In this document: piece after piece, positions 1 to 15,500 of the stretch | Numbering within the stretch: the first letter of the stretch is position 1 | Layout of the letters: every line of letters starts with the position of its first letter | Assembly (NCBI RefSeq): GCF_963855985.1 | Contig: NC_087092.1 | Coordinates: 1,860,001-1,924,000, forward strand | Direction: 5' to 3' | Length of the DNA stretch: 64,000 bases | Source of the DNA: Ostrinia nubilalis | Taxonomy: Eukaryota > Arthropoda > Insecta > Lepidoptera > Crambidae | Notes under the pieces: generated by a model | What the model was told of the DNA's origin: nothing | Database searches by the model: none | The model's input: only the letters and a program-made list of their open reading frames with translations | Position numbers and translations under genes: made by a program

Positions 1-678
1 ATCCAGTGCCTCCGCCGCAGCGGCAGCATTACAAACCCTAGCTTGTAATCGGATGGCACGTTCAGTATGAACCCACAGATGTTTGATAAATCTAAGCATC
101 CTGGGTCTCTGAAATAATACAATTATTTGGTTAGATTGCCAGTAACACAAAAAAACTTTACTGTGGATGAAAGCGAGCTCTCTCAATAAATTTTCTAAAT
201 AAACAAACCCCAGTAATACTAAAAAATATTTAAAATGTATATGAAAAGTGTACTGACTTACTTTCGTTTATCAAACCACACTGCTTCACAACCTTTCTTC
301 TGCAGAGCTGCCATTATCACATTGATGTCATAATTGCCAAGCCCCAGCATGGAGCGGTGAGGGTTGATCCACACGTTGGGTGACAGTCGGCTGCATATCG
401 AGTCTAACTCTGACTTAGAAAAAGTTCCACGCGTCTGGAAATTCACAGAAGGTCACATATAAACAAGAAAAATTAACAAGAAGACTCTTTGTTTATGTAA
501 ACAAGGCATTTATTATTTGTATGGAATGCGCGCATGGTTAAGATAATATTAATTTTATGTATAAAACTTGTATATCACAGTTACGTGTAAATCTCACCTG
601 GAATAAATTATTAAGCGCGTGCAGAGCACACAATTCTTTAACCTGTTTTTCATGATAAATTGTAGGTTTTGAATTCAT
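1..678 (-). CDS. JOSD: Josephin-domain deubiquitinase (JOSD1/2-like), 5' part
   Basis: This is a cysteine protease of the ataxin-3/Josephin family that cleaves ubiquitin chains. Three exons are visible on the minus strand: 598-678, 262-434 and 1-108. All have GT-AG borders and the phases fit. Exon 1 starts [23 protein letters not shown], where C17 in the [13 protein letters not shown] motif is the catalytic cysteine. Exon 2 carries [20 protein letters not shown] and the conserved AVWFDKR. Exon 3 carries ICGFILN and the catalytic histidine in RRRHWI, then runs off the window edge. There is no room for ataxin-3 UIM repeats in what is seen, so the short JOSD1/2 type is most likely. An upstream ATG at 694-692 opens an overlapping out-of-frame uORF. 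The gene is head-to-head with FIGNL1. Family assignment is firm; the JOSD1 versus JOSD2 choice is not made. Confidence 0.93.
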
Positions 679-1092
679 TTCGTTCGACTTTCATTTAAAA
701 TCGATTCTAGAGCAAAACAACCATTTTACTGCTTGGTAAACACTTTAAATACTTAACCAAATAATATTTAATAATTTAAATACGCAGAATTAATTATTTT
801 AAATCGTATTTACTTTTATTGCATTTTGTAAAAATATCACTTGACAATTTTGACAATCCAGCTTGAACCATCGACAAAACAAACTTTGGTCCTACCATCG
901 ACAAGAAACTTGCACAGACACTGAGCTATTAAAAACTTTTGTGACACAAATAAACACTGATTCCATTGCCTGAAAAAAAAAATACGTAGATTTTTTTTGA
1001 GTTTGACACTTGATTGACAGGAGGATGCTAAAAAAAAAGCCTAAAACCGCCAAAGAATTGAGTTGGAAAACTAAAATAGAAATTAGCGAATT
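679..1092. promoter_or_regulatory. Shared spacer between divergent JOSD and FIGNL1
   Basis: These 414 bases separate the two divergent start codons, so they must hold both promoters and both 5' UTRs. The sequence is AT-rich with A and T runs and no clear TATA box. I see no coding frame of interest. A bidirectional promoter is inferred from spacing only. Confidence 0.6.
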
Positions 1093-4899
<3,807 letters not shown>

Positions 4900-5296
4900 T
4901 AAATTATTAAAGTAAAGGAAATACGTACATGTTTTATTTTAAACATACAAACGAAGATGCGCGTGCAGCTCGGTTATTGGTTACGTTATTGGCGACAAAT
5001 TGCGAAAGCAAAGCAAATGTACAAATTAAATTTTAAAAACTGCATGGTAATCTAAAAATAAGTTTAATATTCTATTCCCTTGCCTAAAAAAGGAAGAACT
5101 GTCAAACCACCTCAGCTGATTATTGTCAATTTCATCTGTCTGTCAAAGCGTGATTGAAAAGCTTTTTTCGCGCTTTTTTAAAAAATCATTGTACACTTAT
5201 AAATCCATTTAAATATTGTAAAGAAATGAATTAAGATGACTAAGCTTTTATAAAAAACCTATAGATCTGAAGGAAACTTAGTAAACATAAGTAATA
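4900..5296. other. FIGNL1 3' end and POLH 5' spacer
   Basis: An AATAAA overlaps the FIGNL1 stop region, so polyadenylation is close by. The remaining roughly 350 bases are AT-rich and must contain the POLH promoter. I see no repeat or other gene here. Confidence 0.5.
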
Positions 5297-8200
5297 ATGG
5301 CGCAAGAGAACCGGGTTGTTGTGCTGATCGACATGGATTGTTTTTATTGCCAAGTAGAGGAAAAACTGAATCCAGAGCTGGCAGGGAAACCTATAGCTGT
5401 TGTGCAGTATAACCCCTGGAAGGGTGGCGGGTAAGAAAATCTGAATATACATTAATTTTAAGTAACCTACCTAACCTAACTTTCTGTGTAGCAATACAAA
5501 TATTTTTGTTCTGTATTTCGTTGAAAAAATACATATATTTTTTATTTATTGCTATTTACAGGATTATAGCGGTAAACTATGTGGCTAGAGCGATGGGAGT
5601 GACACGTCACATGAGGGGAGATGAGGCCAAGGAGAAATGTCCAGAAATTCAGCTCCCTTCAGTACCCTGCCAGAGAGGCAAAGCTGATATTTCGAAGTAA
5701 GTTCTCTGAAGTCCAGAATAAATGATATTACCAATTTACCAATAAAATAATGTTCATCTAAATTGAAATTTTGTCTAAAGTAAGATAACTTTTTATCAAG
5801 AATTATTACTAAAATTGCTGCAATTTTTTTTAGGTATAGAGATGCTGGTAAAGACGTGGCTAAAGTATTACAGAAGTTTACTACTTTGCTGGAGAGGGCT
5901 TCTATAGATGAAGCCTATTTGGATATAACTGCTCCTGTAAGCAATTTTATTTTGTATTTGCATAAACATAACAACTAAAATCCTATTAACTTTGTTTTAT
6001 ACACCTGATTAACTCCTAAACTAAGTGCTTGTACTTATATTAAAAGATTATTGCAAAGGCTTATGTTCTTGACTCTTGTCTTACACATTCCAGGTACAAG
6101 AAAGGCTAAAAACTATAAATGTGAACTCTGTAACAACAGATCTTATCCCAAACACATATGCACTGGGGTATGACAGTGTGGACCAATTCATAGACGATAT
6201 CCACAACTGTGGTTGTGACTCCATTGACTTTGACTATGAGCATGCAAAAGAGCTGTTAGTTGGGGCAATTATTGTGAGCGAAATTAGAGCAGCTGTGTAT
6301 GAAGAAACTGGTAGGTAGCCTGTACATTATTTTTATATTACTTAAATGTTGATGTCAAGAACAATAATATCCACACTTTCTTAGGTTACAGATGTTCAGC
6401 TGGAATAGCACATAACAAAATCCTAGCAAAACTTGTTTGTGGCATGAACAAACCCAACAAACAAACCATTTTGCCTAAACATTCTGTGAATATGCTGTAC
6501 AGGTAAATAAAGACTTAAAACATTTTTATGATCCTTTCCTTCTATTGGAATATACAAACATAAATTAATATTGTTATTATTTTCAGTACTTTATCAGTGA
6601 AGAAGGTAAAACACCTTGGGGGAAAATTTGGAGATACTGTTTGTGATCTTTTAAAAATAAAAAACATGATTGACCTACAAGTTTTTACTGAAAAAGATTT
6701 GCAAGCTAAGTTTGATGAAAAAAATGGGTAAGTTTAATAGTTCTGTGCAATTGACTACTTAACTTTATAATGCCACATGGAATCTATTGAAATGTTTTGT
6801 TCAACAGGACATGGCTCTACAATATAGCTAGAGGAATTGATTTAGAACCAGTACAGGCAAGATTCAACCCAAAAAGTATAGGTTGCTGTAAACAACTTAG
6901 AGGAAAGAGTGCTCTTGTGGATTTAGATAGCCTGAAAAAGTGGCTCACCGATCTGGGCGACGAAATTGAAGACCGACTAGAGAAGGATGCGCTGGAAAAT
7001 AACAGAACACCAAAGCAGATGGTTGTGAGCTTCTCTACATCACTGCCTGATGGAAGAGATATCAGCAGTTCCAGATCATATAACTTTATAGCTGAAGATG
7101 AACTATGTGGAGAGCTGTTTACTAAAAAGGCATTGGAATTAGTTTTGGATACTACAGAGGGATTAAAGATTAAAGGTACTTACTTATTTTATAAAGATAA
7201 AGCTTTGATGAAGATAAGAATTAATAAATGGTAATTTGTATCAAATAATGACTCGGTGACTTTGCGTTTCAGATGCTGAGGGAAATCGACGATTAAAGGC
7301 GCCAATAAAATTTCTAGGAATTAGTGTGGGAAAATTTGAGGATAACACAGAAAGCAAAAAAACAAAACGAATAGTTGACTATTTTTGTGCTGGTCCATCT
7401 AAAGATGCAGCCAAAACAAAGGAAAATGATAAGACCAATGATAAAGCTCTTACTGCTGATAAGAAACCAATAAATAAAAATGAAGCCAAAGAATATATTT
7501 TAAACAAATTTTTCCAAATCACAAATAAAACACTAAATAAAGAACCGACGGCACATGTTAATAAAAATGACGATAGTAAAGAAGTTGTTGTAGAATCAAC
7601 CCTTGAGAAACAAGAATCGTTTTTTGCAAAGTTCCTTAATAAAAATACAACTCAATTTACTGAAGATCCTACACCCTCTGTAACTGAATCTGCTAAGAAA
7701 ATTCATCCACCAACGCCTGTTTGTGATGTAATCAACTGCGGCGATAATAGTAATGATACTGCATATTCAGGGTCCACAATTAATGAGGAAATCAACAAAA
7801 GTGTTGCTCTGTTTGAAGAAGATCCTGCTGATGTAGATCGCGTTAGTAATATGAGGCAACTACTAAATTCAACAATGATACCAGACGTCATGGAAACCAA
7901 TGAAGTACCTGACAATGAAGAATCTCATGGTGATGATGCTACTGATATGAATACAGATACAGAGCCAAATAACCTAATAGATACAATAACTTGTTCAGAA
8001 TGTGGTAAGACTATCGAAATGGATAAATTTGACACGCACGCTGATTACCATCTCGCGCTGAGGCTTAGAGATGAAGAGAGGCATCAAGTACGATTAGAAA
8101 GGAAAGAAAGATTTGCAGAGAAAACAGTATCACAAAACCCAGAATCTAAAACCAAAATACCTGTTACAGATCAGTCGAATGATAAAGTTGAACCAACATC

Positions 8201-8465
8201 TATAGCCAGCTTTCTTGTGAAGATTGATAATACAACTCCATCAGAAAGGTGTTCAGAGTGTGGTAAAAGAGTGCCTATAGAAAAAATCTCAGAGCATTCA
8301 GATTTCCATGAAGCACAAAGATTAAGCAGAGAGCTCAATAAAAAACCCAACCCTATACTAATCACAGGGAGTGCTGTAAAAAGAAAAAGGAAATCTGCAT
8401 CTCCAGTTAAAAAGCCTAAAGTACCATGTAAATCAATAGCATCTTTCTTTAGAAGCTCAGATTGA
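5297..8465 (+). CDS. POLH: DNA polymerase eta
   Basis: A Y-family translesion polymerase that copies past UV dimers in the nucleus. Eight exons join in phase: 5297-5430, 5562-5696, 5834-5936, 6094-6310, 6385-6502, 6587-6727, 6808-7175 and 7273-8465, giving 802 residues. Catalytic metal ligands are D12 in LIDMDCF and D115/E116 in ASIDEAYLD, the same spacing as human. NPWKGGGIIAVNYVARAMGVTR is the finger motif specific to eta. The palm (CSAGIAHNKILAKL), thumb and little finger (GCCKQLRGK) follow. The last exon encodes a long tail with two ubiquitin-binding UBZ motifs (CSECGK..H..YH at about 646, CSECGK..H..FH at about 732), a basic NLS KRKRK, and PIP/RIR-like motifs RIVDYF (about 438), ESFFAKF (about 521) and a C-terminal KSIASFF. 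Two UBZ copies instead of the single vertebrate one is notable. Identification is secure. Confidence 0.97.
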
Positions 8466-8607
8466 TATTAATACATCACTAATGAACTAACAAATGCATA
8501 TCATTTATTGCTTTCCCCAATAAAATAATTTGCGTTAATTTACAAGACATTATGACTTTCGTCTAAAAGAAGTTTATAGCAACAACAATAAACAAAAATA
8601 ACAATGT

Positions 8608-9351
8608 TATAGCCTGACCAGGAACATAAAAACCCTCGCCATGTTGCGGAAAACTAATGGTACTAATTTCTTTTAATGGCAACAGTAACTGAAAACTTCA
8701 TTGACATGTCACCTTGCATGTCAGTCTATTGCTGTCAAAGTGTAAACAAACTTTATTTTAAATGTGCGCAATTGATTTTGTGAATGAAATTGCTAAAATC
8801 TTTTTATAGTCGTGAAAGAAAAGTGGTTCACAATGTGTTAAAGTATTTGTCGAAGAGAAATACCAAGGGTTGGACAATATTTTCATTGAATAATGTTTCC
8901 AACAAAGGTTGTCAAATTGACTGACATGTTTATCGTATAGTAGGTACAGTCCACTATGAAAATTAGCTGTGGTTTGTTTCAACTACCTATTTTAAAGTTT
9001 TTGTCACTTTCTAAGTGTTGAATTTTATGGAATTGGGAAAGAAGTACCGAGTTTAAAGCGTTCATGAGCAGACATTGCAGTTGAATATTCAAGTTCTGAA
9101 TTTGATTATTGATGAATAATAAAATAAATCCTACTAGCTCGATTGATGGTTTCATTTAATTTATTTAAACCAAGTTACCTATAATAATATTTTTTCGTTA
9201 ATTTATGAAAATATCAAATTAGCCCGTAATCCTGAATCCTGATACATAAAGTTAGCCTATTAATTTAACACAGGTACAACTGTACTCAGTGTTGCACTAT
9301 CAAATGCAACGCGCCTCTATGCCAGGGTTTTATGTTCCTGGTCAGGCTATA
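8608..9351. mobile_element. Non-autonomous DNA transposon, about 744 bp
   Basis: The ends are inverted repeats of about 25-30 bases: TATAGCCTGACCAGGAAC at the left and its complement GTTCCTGGTCAGGCTATA at the right. AATGT directly flanks both ends, which may be a 5-bp target duplication. The interior has no transposase. It lies just 3' of POLH. Confidence 0.85.
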
Positions 9352-9662
9352 AATGTTACTTGCTGCTTTGCTCAAAATTTTTCTACAACTTGTGAACTGA
9401 AATTACATCCAAGACAATGAGAAGATATTGAACTAAATATTATATCTCCATGGAATTTTAAGAGCAATAGCTAACGAGACGCGCTTACCATTTTTAGGTT
9501 ATCGCGCAGTAGTTGAATAAAATTAGATTGGATGGAGTTCGTCTACTTTCAGAATCATTGCTTTTTGACCCTGGTTGTTTCTAGTTTTCAAAAGTTCCAA
9601 TGGCACTGAAACTGTTATTGATGGGAATGTTAAAAATAAAAGAAAAGTAAAAGTTTATGATA
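9352..9662. other. Spacer between POLH and RpL10 3' ends
   Basis: About 310 AT-rich bases between convergent genes. I see no gene, repeat or RNA here. Confidence 0.4.
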
Positions 9663-9668
9663 GTTTAT
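9663..9668 (-). terminator. RpL10 polyadenylation signal
   Basis: AATAAA on the minus strand lies 6 bases past the RpL10 stop codon, so the 3' UTR is very short, as is common for ribosomal protein mRNAs. Confidence 0.7.
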
Positions 9669-9674
9669 TCAAGT

Positions 9675-11567
9675 TTACAAGTTGTGCAGTTCGACTTGCA
9701 CCTTGCGCCAGGCGTCGAGCGGGCCGTGCTCGGGGCGGTACTTGACGTTGCAGCCGTCGTTGGCCAGGCGGCCCTCGTCCCGCAGATTCTCGTACTCCTC
9801 GCGGTCGTACTTCGTGAAGCCCCACCTCTTGGATACGTAGATCTATACAACAATAGACACGTTGGGTTAACATTTGTGAATCTATGATGATGAACAGCTG
9901 AAGCTTTGGCCCGGTTTCTGAATGATGAGCATGCTCACGCCAAAGATGAATTTAGTATGAAAAGTTCACACTTTAAATCAAGTATGAACTTTTCATGCAT
10001 GCTCAAGCTGTAATTCTCAATTCAGATACAGGACCTTTACATTTTTATTTAATTAAATCTTTTGATTCTTGATAATCGTGAATAACGCGTCGCCACGGAA
10101 TAATTAGTCAGCACTTTACGGGAAAACCCTTGCCATGTTTTTTAGTCACATCTAACTTGCATTACTATGGTATCTCACCTTCTGGCGACCAGGGAACTTG
10201 AACTTGGCACGACGCAGAGCCTCGATGACCTGCGCCTTCCAACGGTCGCTGGAGCGCACGGACATGATGGGCTGGCCGATGCGGACTCGCGCGACTGTGC
10301 CTTGGGGCTTGCCGAAAGCACCACGCATCCCAGTCTGGAGCCTAAAATGTAAGAAAAAGGGCTTAATACATTTGCATACTAGAAGCATTTATCCAACCAA
10401 TAGGCAATTTGTGGAAAAACTGTTACAAAAATACAGTTTAGGTAGAAACTTTCATAATGTTTCATCATAATGACGATTGATGTTATTGAAATGGATTCTA
10501 CTGCAATGACTGGATAAATTAAATTCCATCAAGATAAGAAACCAAAAACAGTCAAATTAACATTACATTGCCACTTCACTGTTGTTTTGATGAGTCAACC
10601 TAGCTAGATTGCACAACAAAACTTGTACCTTATCATACAGTAGAATGGCAATTTTTTGCAAATCATCACAGTGGTTTTTTTTATGTGATTGCGGTCACAT
10701 ACAAGGCAAGTATTAGTAGACCACAATTGCAATTGCACCTGGTGTTAGGCATTGTACCAACATTAATCTTTCAATTAAATTACTTTCACCGATATGAACA
10801 AAAACTAATTAATTGTAAATAATATCGGAATAGTAGTTAATTGGGTATGAATTTCAATTATTTACTTGGCAGTCTGGTAAAAGTATTACAGAATAACTGC
10901 AAACTGAAGATACAAACACTAAACAGAACAAAATGAAAGGGCAAGAAATATAATTTTCTGGCATAAAAGATCATCACACAATTTGAGTTTGTGTTCTTTC
11001 TTTTTTTCACCTAAATATAAATAATGTGCTTCTAGGTTATGCCTGGAGAAAATGCCTATTGGCAAATTAGTTGTTGATTGGTTGGCCGAATATGAAGTCA
11101 CTTTTTGATAAACAATTCTGATCACTGTATATTAAAAAATAATAACTGATGCATACCTATCAGCTCCAGCGCACGATAACATTTTGTTGATGCGGATCAC
11201 ATGGAATGGATGCAACCTGATGCGGATGTGGAACTGGTCTTTGCCGCAGTTCTTCACGAGGTACTTGTTGCAGCAGATACGGCCGGCCTCCAGGGCCTCC
11301 GAGCTCAGCTGCTCGTACTCATCGGACACCAAGTGCACGCATAGCGGGAAGTCGTCTACTGCCGCCTTCTTCTTGCCCAAGTCGAAGATACGGATCTTGG
11401 GGTCGGGTACACCACGACAGAACCGTGATTTGGGGTATGGTTTGTTCTTACAGTACCGATAACTGAAATAGAAAGCAAGTTATATGTAAAGGGCCTTGAG
11501 AAATAGGAAATAAATGATTGAAAGTGAACAGAATGGAAGCCTACCATCTCGCTGGCCGGCGCCCCAT
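9675..11567 (-). CDS. RpL10: Large ribosomal subunit protein uL16 (RpL10)
   Basis: This 60S ribosomal protein (uL16) sits near the peptidyl transferase centre and completes late subunit maturation. Four coding exons on the minus strand, 11545-11567, 11157-11462, 10179-10341 and 9675-9842, give exactly 219 residues. The protein starts [21 protein letters not shown] and contains [22 protein letters not shown], the conserved flexible loop region, and [11 protein letters not shown]. It ends KVQVELHNL. All key positions match insect RpL10. A non-coding 5' exon lies upstream (near 11690-11735); the coding part begins six bases into exon 2 after ATTTCAG. The introns were checked for box C/D guide RNAs and none was convincing. 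The palindromic P elements start only about 130 bases upstream of the likely transcription start. Confidence 0.98.
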
Positions 11568-11689
11568 TGTGAACTGAAATAAATAAAAAATATGATCTTA
11601 GTAACTAGCACACGATATTTCAGCACAAAACCACATGGAAATATAAATTAATTGTAAGGATTAAATTCGATTTTAAATAGTAAAAATAT

Positions 11690-11752
11690 CTCAGCACCTT
11701 CACAAAGTGACACCTTGTCGCTGAAGAAAGAGACAAAAAACTATGACACTGA
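11690..11752 (-). promoter_or_regulatory. RpL10 5' non-coding exon with TOP-like start
   Basis: On the minus strand the sequence TCTCTTTCTTCAGCG lies about 165 bases upstream of the ATG. It is a pyrimidine tract like the 5' TOP start of ribosomal protein mRNAs. Donors CAAG|GTGTCA or GAAG|GTGCTG follow, and ATTTCAG just before the ATG is the acceptor. The start site is inferred. Confidence 0.55.
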
Positions 11753-11861
11753 CCAAAGAGCATAAAAGAGTAAGAGACGGCACTCCATAGATATTTTTTG
11801 AGCTCACGCACACATATGCATTTTAGAGAACGACCCGCAAATCTTTACCAACCGCACAAAC
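11753..11861 (+). repeat. RpL10 upstream segment, inverted copy at 17411-17519
   Basis: This 109-base segment upstream of RpL10 is repeated as a near-exact reverse complement at 17411-17519, between the two P elements. It ends in GCACAAAC, directly before the left P element end; the copy correspondingly starts GTTTGTGC. It includes TCACGCACACATATGCAT and CTTACTCTTTTATGCTC on the RpL10 strand, so it probably belongs to the RpL10 promoter. Confidence 0.93.
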
Positions 11862-12506
11862 CAGTGGGTAGACACTTCTCATACAAAAACTAGTCTCTAT
11901 ATGTAGCAATTGATATACAACCTTATCTCTTAAGCAATAAAGTGCATTTTGGATTGATTTCACTATAGCAGGGGAACCCGCGGATCAATACCACCATACT
12001 AAAAATAATTGTTAGTGTCCTTAATGTTGGTAGTATTGTTAGTTTGACAAATGAAAAAAAATGTCTGTCAATTGAGTTTGAGTTTTTAACCGGCGAATTG
12101 ATTCGTGTGAAGTTATTTTCTCAGATTTGGTGCAATATTACTGTAAATAAACTTTTCTGTCGTTCACGTTGAGTTGATTAAGTTCCTCCGTATCGGGCGT
12201 GATAAAGTTTGCTGTTCAGTGTTTTGTTTTTTGTGAGATAGAGACTCTTTTAAATAAGCTGTGTTTCAACTTCTACAGAAGTTTAAACTCTTATTTACTT
12301 TTCTGTTTAATGGGTATGTTATCTACTTACTTGAAATATTAGATCTATTACAAATCTATTTTTCATTAAAAACAACCCTATGTGATGAAAATGTAAATGT
12401 ACTTTCAAAACTGGTAAATGCATGAACCAGGGCATTGACACTGGTTGGAGAGAAATTATAGGCTTTTTTTAATTAATACCTATTTCATTTTAGGCTTCTA
12501 CTGATA

Positions 12507-15500
12507 ATGGAGAGTAGAAACAACAAGAAGTGCGTTATTTGTAATAAGAGGCGAAGTCGTGGTGGATCACCCTTACTTTTGAGTAGGTTTCCTCTGGATT
12601 CTGACCGGTAAGTTTCTAATAACACTCATTTATTACAAGATAATTTTACTGATTGTGTAAACTTAAAGGCTGGGATTAATATTTTTAATCATACAGTAAA
12701 TAACCATAACCAGTTTTTAATTTCAGTATTTTGTTTCGTACTCTGTAAATGCATTGCATAACAATACTAAAAGAAATTAGTTGATGAATAAATTTCAGTT
12801 TGTTATTCTTTTTCTTTTCTAATAGGTATTTCTTATTTCAGTTGTCGAATGTGGGTTAAAAATGCTGGCATAGAAGACTTAGCATATGTACCTATTGAAA
12901 AGTTACACCAACTTAAGTTTGTTTGTGGTGGGCACTTCACTCCTGAATCCTTCAATGCCAAAGGAACTCGGCTGAAGAACTCAGCTATTCCAACACTGGA
13001 ATTGAGCAATCCCATCTTGCCAGATGAAGTTTTGACAGAGTTTCCTCTTCATGTAAAAGACTCCAATAAAGAAAACCTCAAGACAGGTATGATGATGACT
13101 TCAATTATTTTTTTAAAATGTAATTTACTATCTATCAATTTTTCTGAATTATTTAGATGTCTTAATTAATTTTCTTTGGTTTCCAAAACAAACCAACCGA
13201 ATGCAATTTAACAAGGTTCTTTCTTTGTAAACACAAACATGTGTTGTATGCTTATCAATAAATAATATATAATTTCAATTATTAATTATATCTATACTTT
13301 GTTACAGTTCTTTATGATCATTCATATTGCATTCCAAAGAAGTCAAATCCAGTTGAACGAGGTATGTTTATCTAAAATTATACTAATAATATAAAAAGGA
13401 AATATTTAATTGTTTTTTTGTATTTGATCGGCTCCGTAACTCGAAGCCAAGATAGCCTAAAGTGCGGGTTAGAACCCCACAGCTTGAATATTGTAGTAAA
13501 CCCACTCGTAACACAATTTAGCTTAGAATGAGGTGTTGAGTTAGAGGGACTTTAGTAATTTGTGTAATACAAATTCTTCAAAAAAACTACCGGACCAATT
13601 TGAAAAATTTTAGGCAATCTACATTAATTAGCCAGGTCAGCTAGTTTAATAATATTTTTAAGCTAGTAATTTTTAATGTGAGCAAGACATGTACTAGACT
13701 GATTGTACCCTAAAGTTGGGTAAGAACATGACATTTTATTACCCAATTCACATTTCATTTTCTGCTTTCAGTTCCCCTTACAACTACAACCAAACAACTA
13801 AATTCAACATGTTTGGGAGCTGTGGATATACCAGATTCTGGTATTTCTGCGAAAACAACTTTTGAACCTCTTCCTTCTACTTCCAATGCACCAGAACATA
13901 TGACCTATAAACCAATTACTCATGGTAAGTGTACAAACTAATTATTTACCTTCTAAAATATGCCTTCCCTCAAACTAAAGAATGCCACCCTGGATGCGTT
14001 CTGCAGTCTGCAGTCAGGTCAAAATGAACTTATAATTATGTACAACATTCTAGGTCTCTGTACATTTTATATTAATGCGATTTGACCGTGCGGATACGAA
14101 CAAAGAACGCAAAGCACACGTGACTGATTGCCTTATCACGACCACTTACAGATTGTCTTGACATACCCGCAGACCGCATCCAGAATGCAGAACATTAAAA
14201 CCTCTAAATGCCTTTAATTTAATATTATGTCATTGTTATTGAAGGTGGGCCCACGCTTCATATTTTATGAGAAGAGCTATCATTATCCTGTCTTTGCATT
14301 TTTTTAAAACTTGATAATGATTGATTGATTTGGAAATAATATGTTTCATAAAACAACTAAATAAATTTTAAACTAAATAGCATATTTATAATATTTCAGA
14401 TGATAAAAACATTTGCCATCAAGATGCACAGGCAGAAATATTAGTCCACAGTTATAAAAGACCTAAGAAAAACATTGAAATGAAAGGTAAGATAAAACAT
14501 ACCTAATTTAAAAAACTAAGTAAAATTGCTGATTAATTAACCAATATTCAATTCAATTTGCTTTAATGTTGTTTTTTTACTAATGGAAATGTTTTTATTA
14601 CAGACACTTCATCAACATTTACAATTAAAGAGAAGAGGCTTTGGCGACAGTTACAAAATGCAAAAAAAACAATAAGGAATATAGCGAAGTCAAGAGTGAA
14701 TTTAGACAAGTTAGATTCGGAAGTGCTGACATCGTTAGTAAAGGATGTAGTGCAGAATAACAAAAAAAAGTCACAAGGAAAAAGGTGGACTTTAGCCAAC
14801 AAAATATATGCTTTGGCTATATTTAAACGGTCCCCTAAAGCATACCGCTATATGCAAAAGCTGTTTACGCTACCAAGCACTAAAACGCTCCAAAGGATTT
14901 TAAAAAATATACCAATGGAGCCTGGTATAAATAAAAATATAATTGATATGTTAGAGGCAAAAGCATCAAGTATGCCAAAGGAAAATAAATATTGCTCGTT
15001 AATATTTGACGAGATGGCGTTAAAGAAACGGATAATTTATAACGAAATTGCTGATAAAGTGGATGGCTACGTGGATTATGGAGAGGGCGAGAACATGGGA
15101 CGAGAAAATAAAATTGCAGACCATGCGTTAGTGTTTATGATACAGGGTGCTAAACATAAATACAAACAATATATTGCGCACTATTTTGTGGAAGTAGGGT
15201 TGCCAGGTCCAAAAACACAAAAGCCGGACTCTGAGCTTCATTTGGCCGGACATTTTACCCTAAAAGCCGGACATGTCACGGGGGAGGGGGGTTTAATTAG
15301 TGTCATAGCTCACGAGTGGTTATTATCATCATCGGTTGCCTATCATCCTGATGCGTGCGCTTGATATTATTCTGTGACTCGACTTTCGCCTGGCGCGGCA
15401 GCCACATATAAAGCCTAACAAAAGCCGGACAGGCCGGACAAGCCAATATTTGGCCGGACAAGACCTTAAAAAGCCAAACATGTCCGGCTAAAGCCGGACG

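Noticed and set aside
9843..11156. Box C/D or H/ACA snoRNA in RpL10 introns
   Set aside because: A minus-strand ATGATGA occurs near 10460 but without a properly spaced CTGA box. Nothing convincing for H/ACA by eye.
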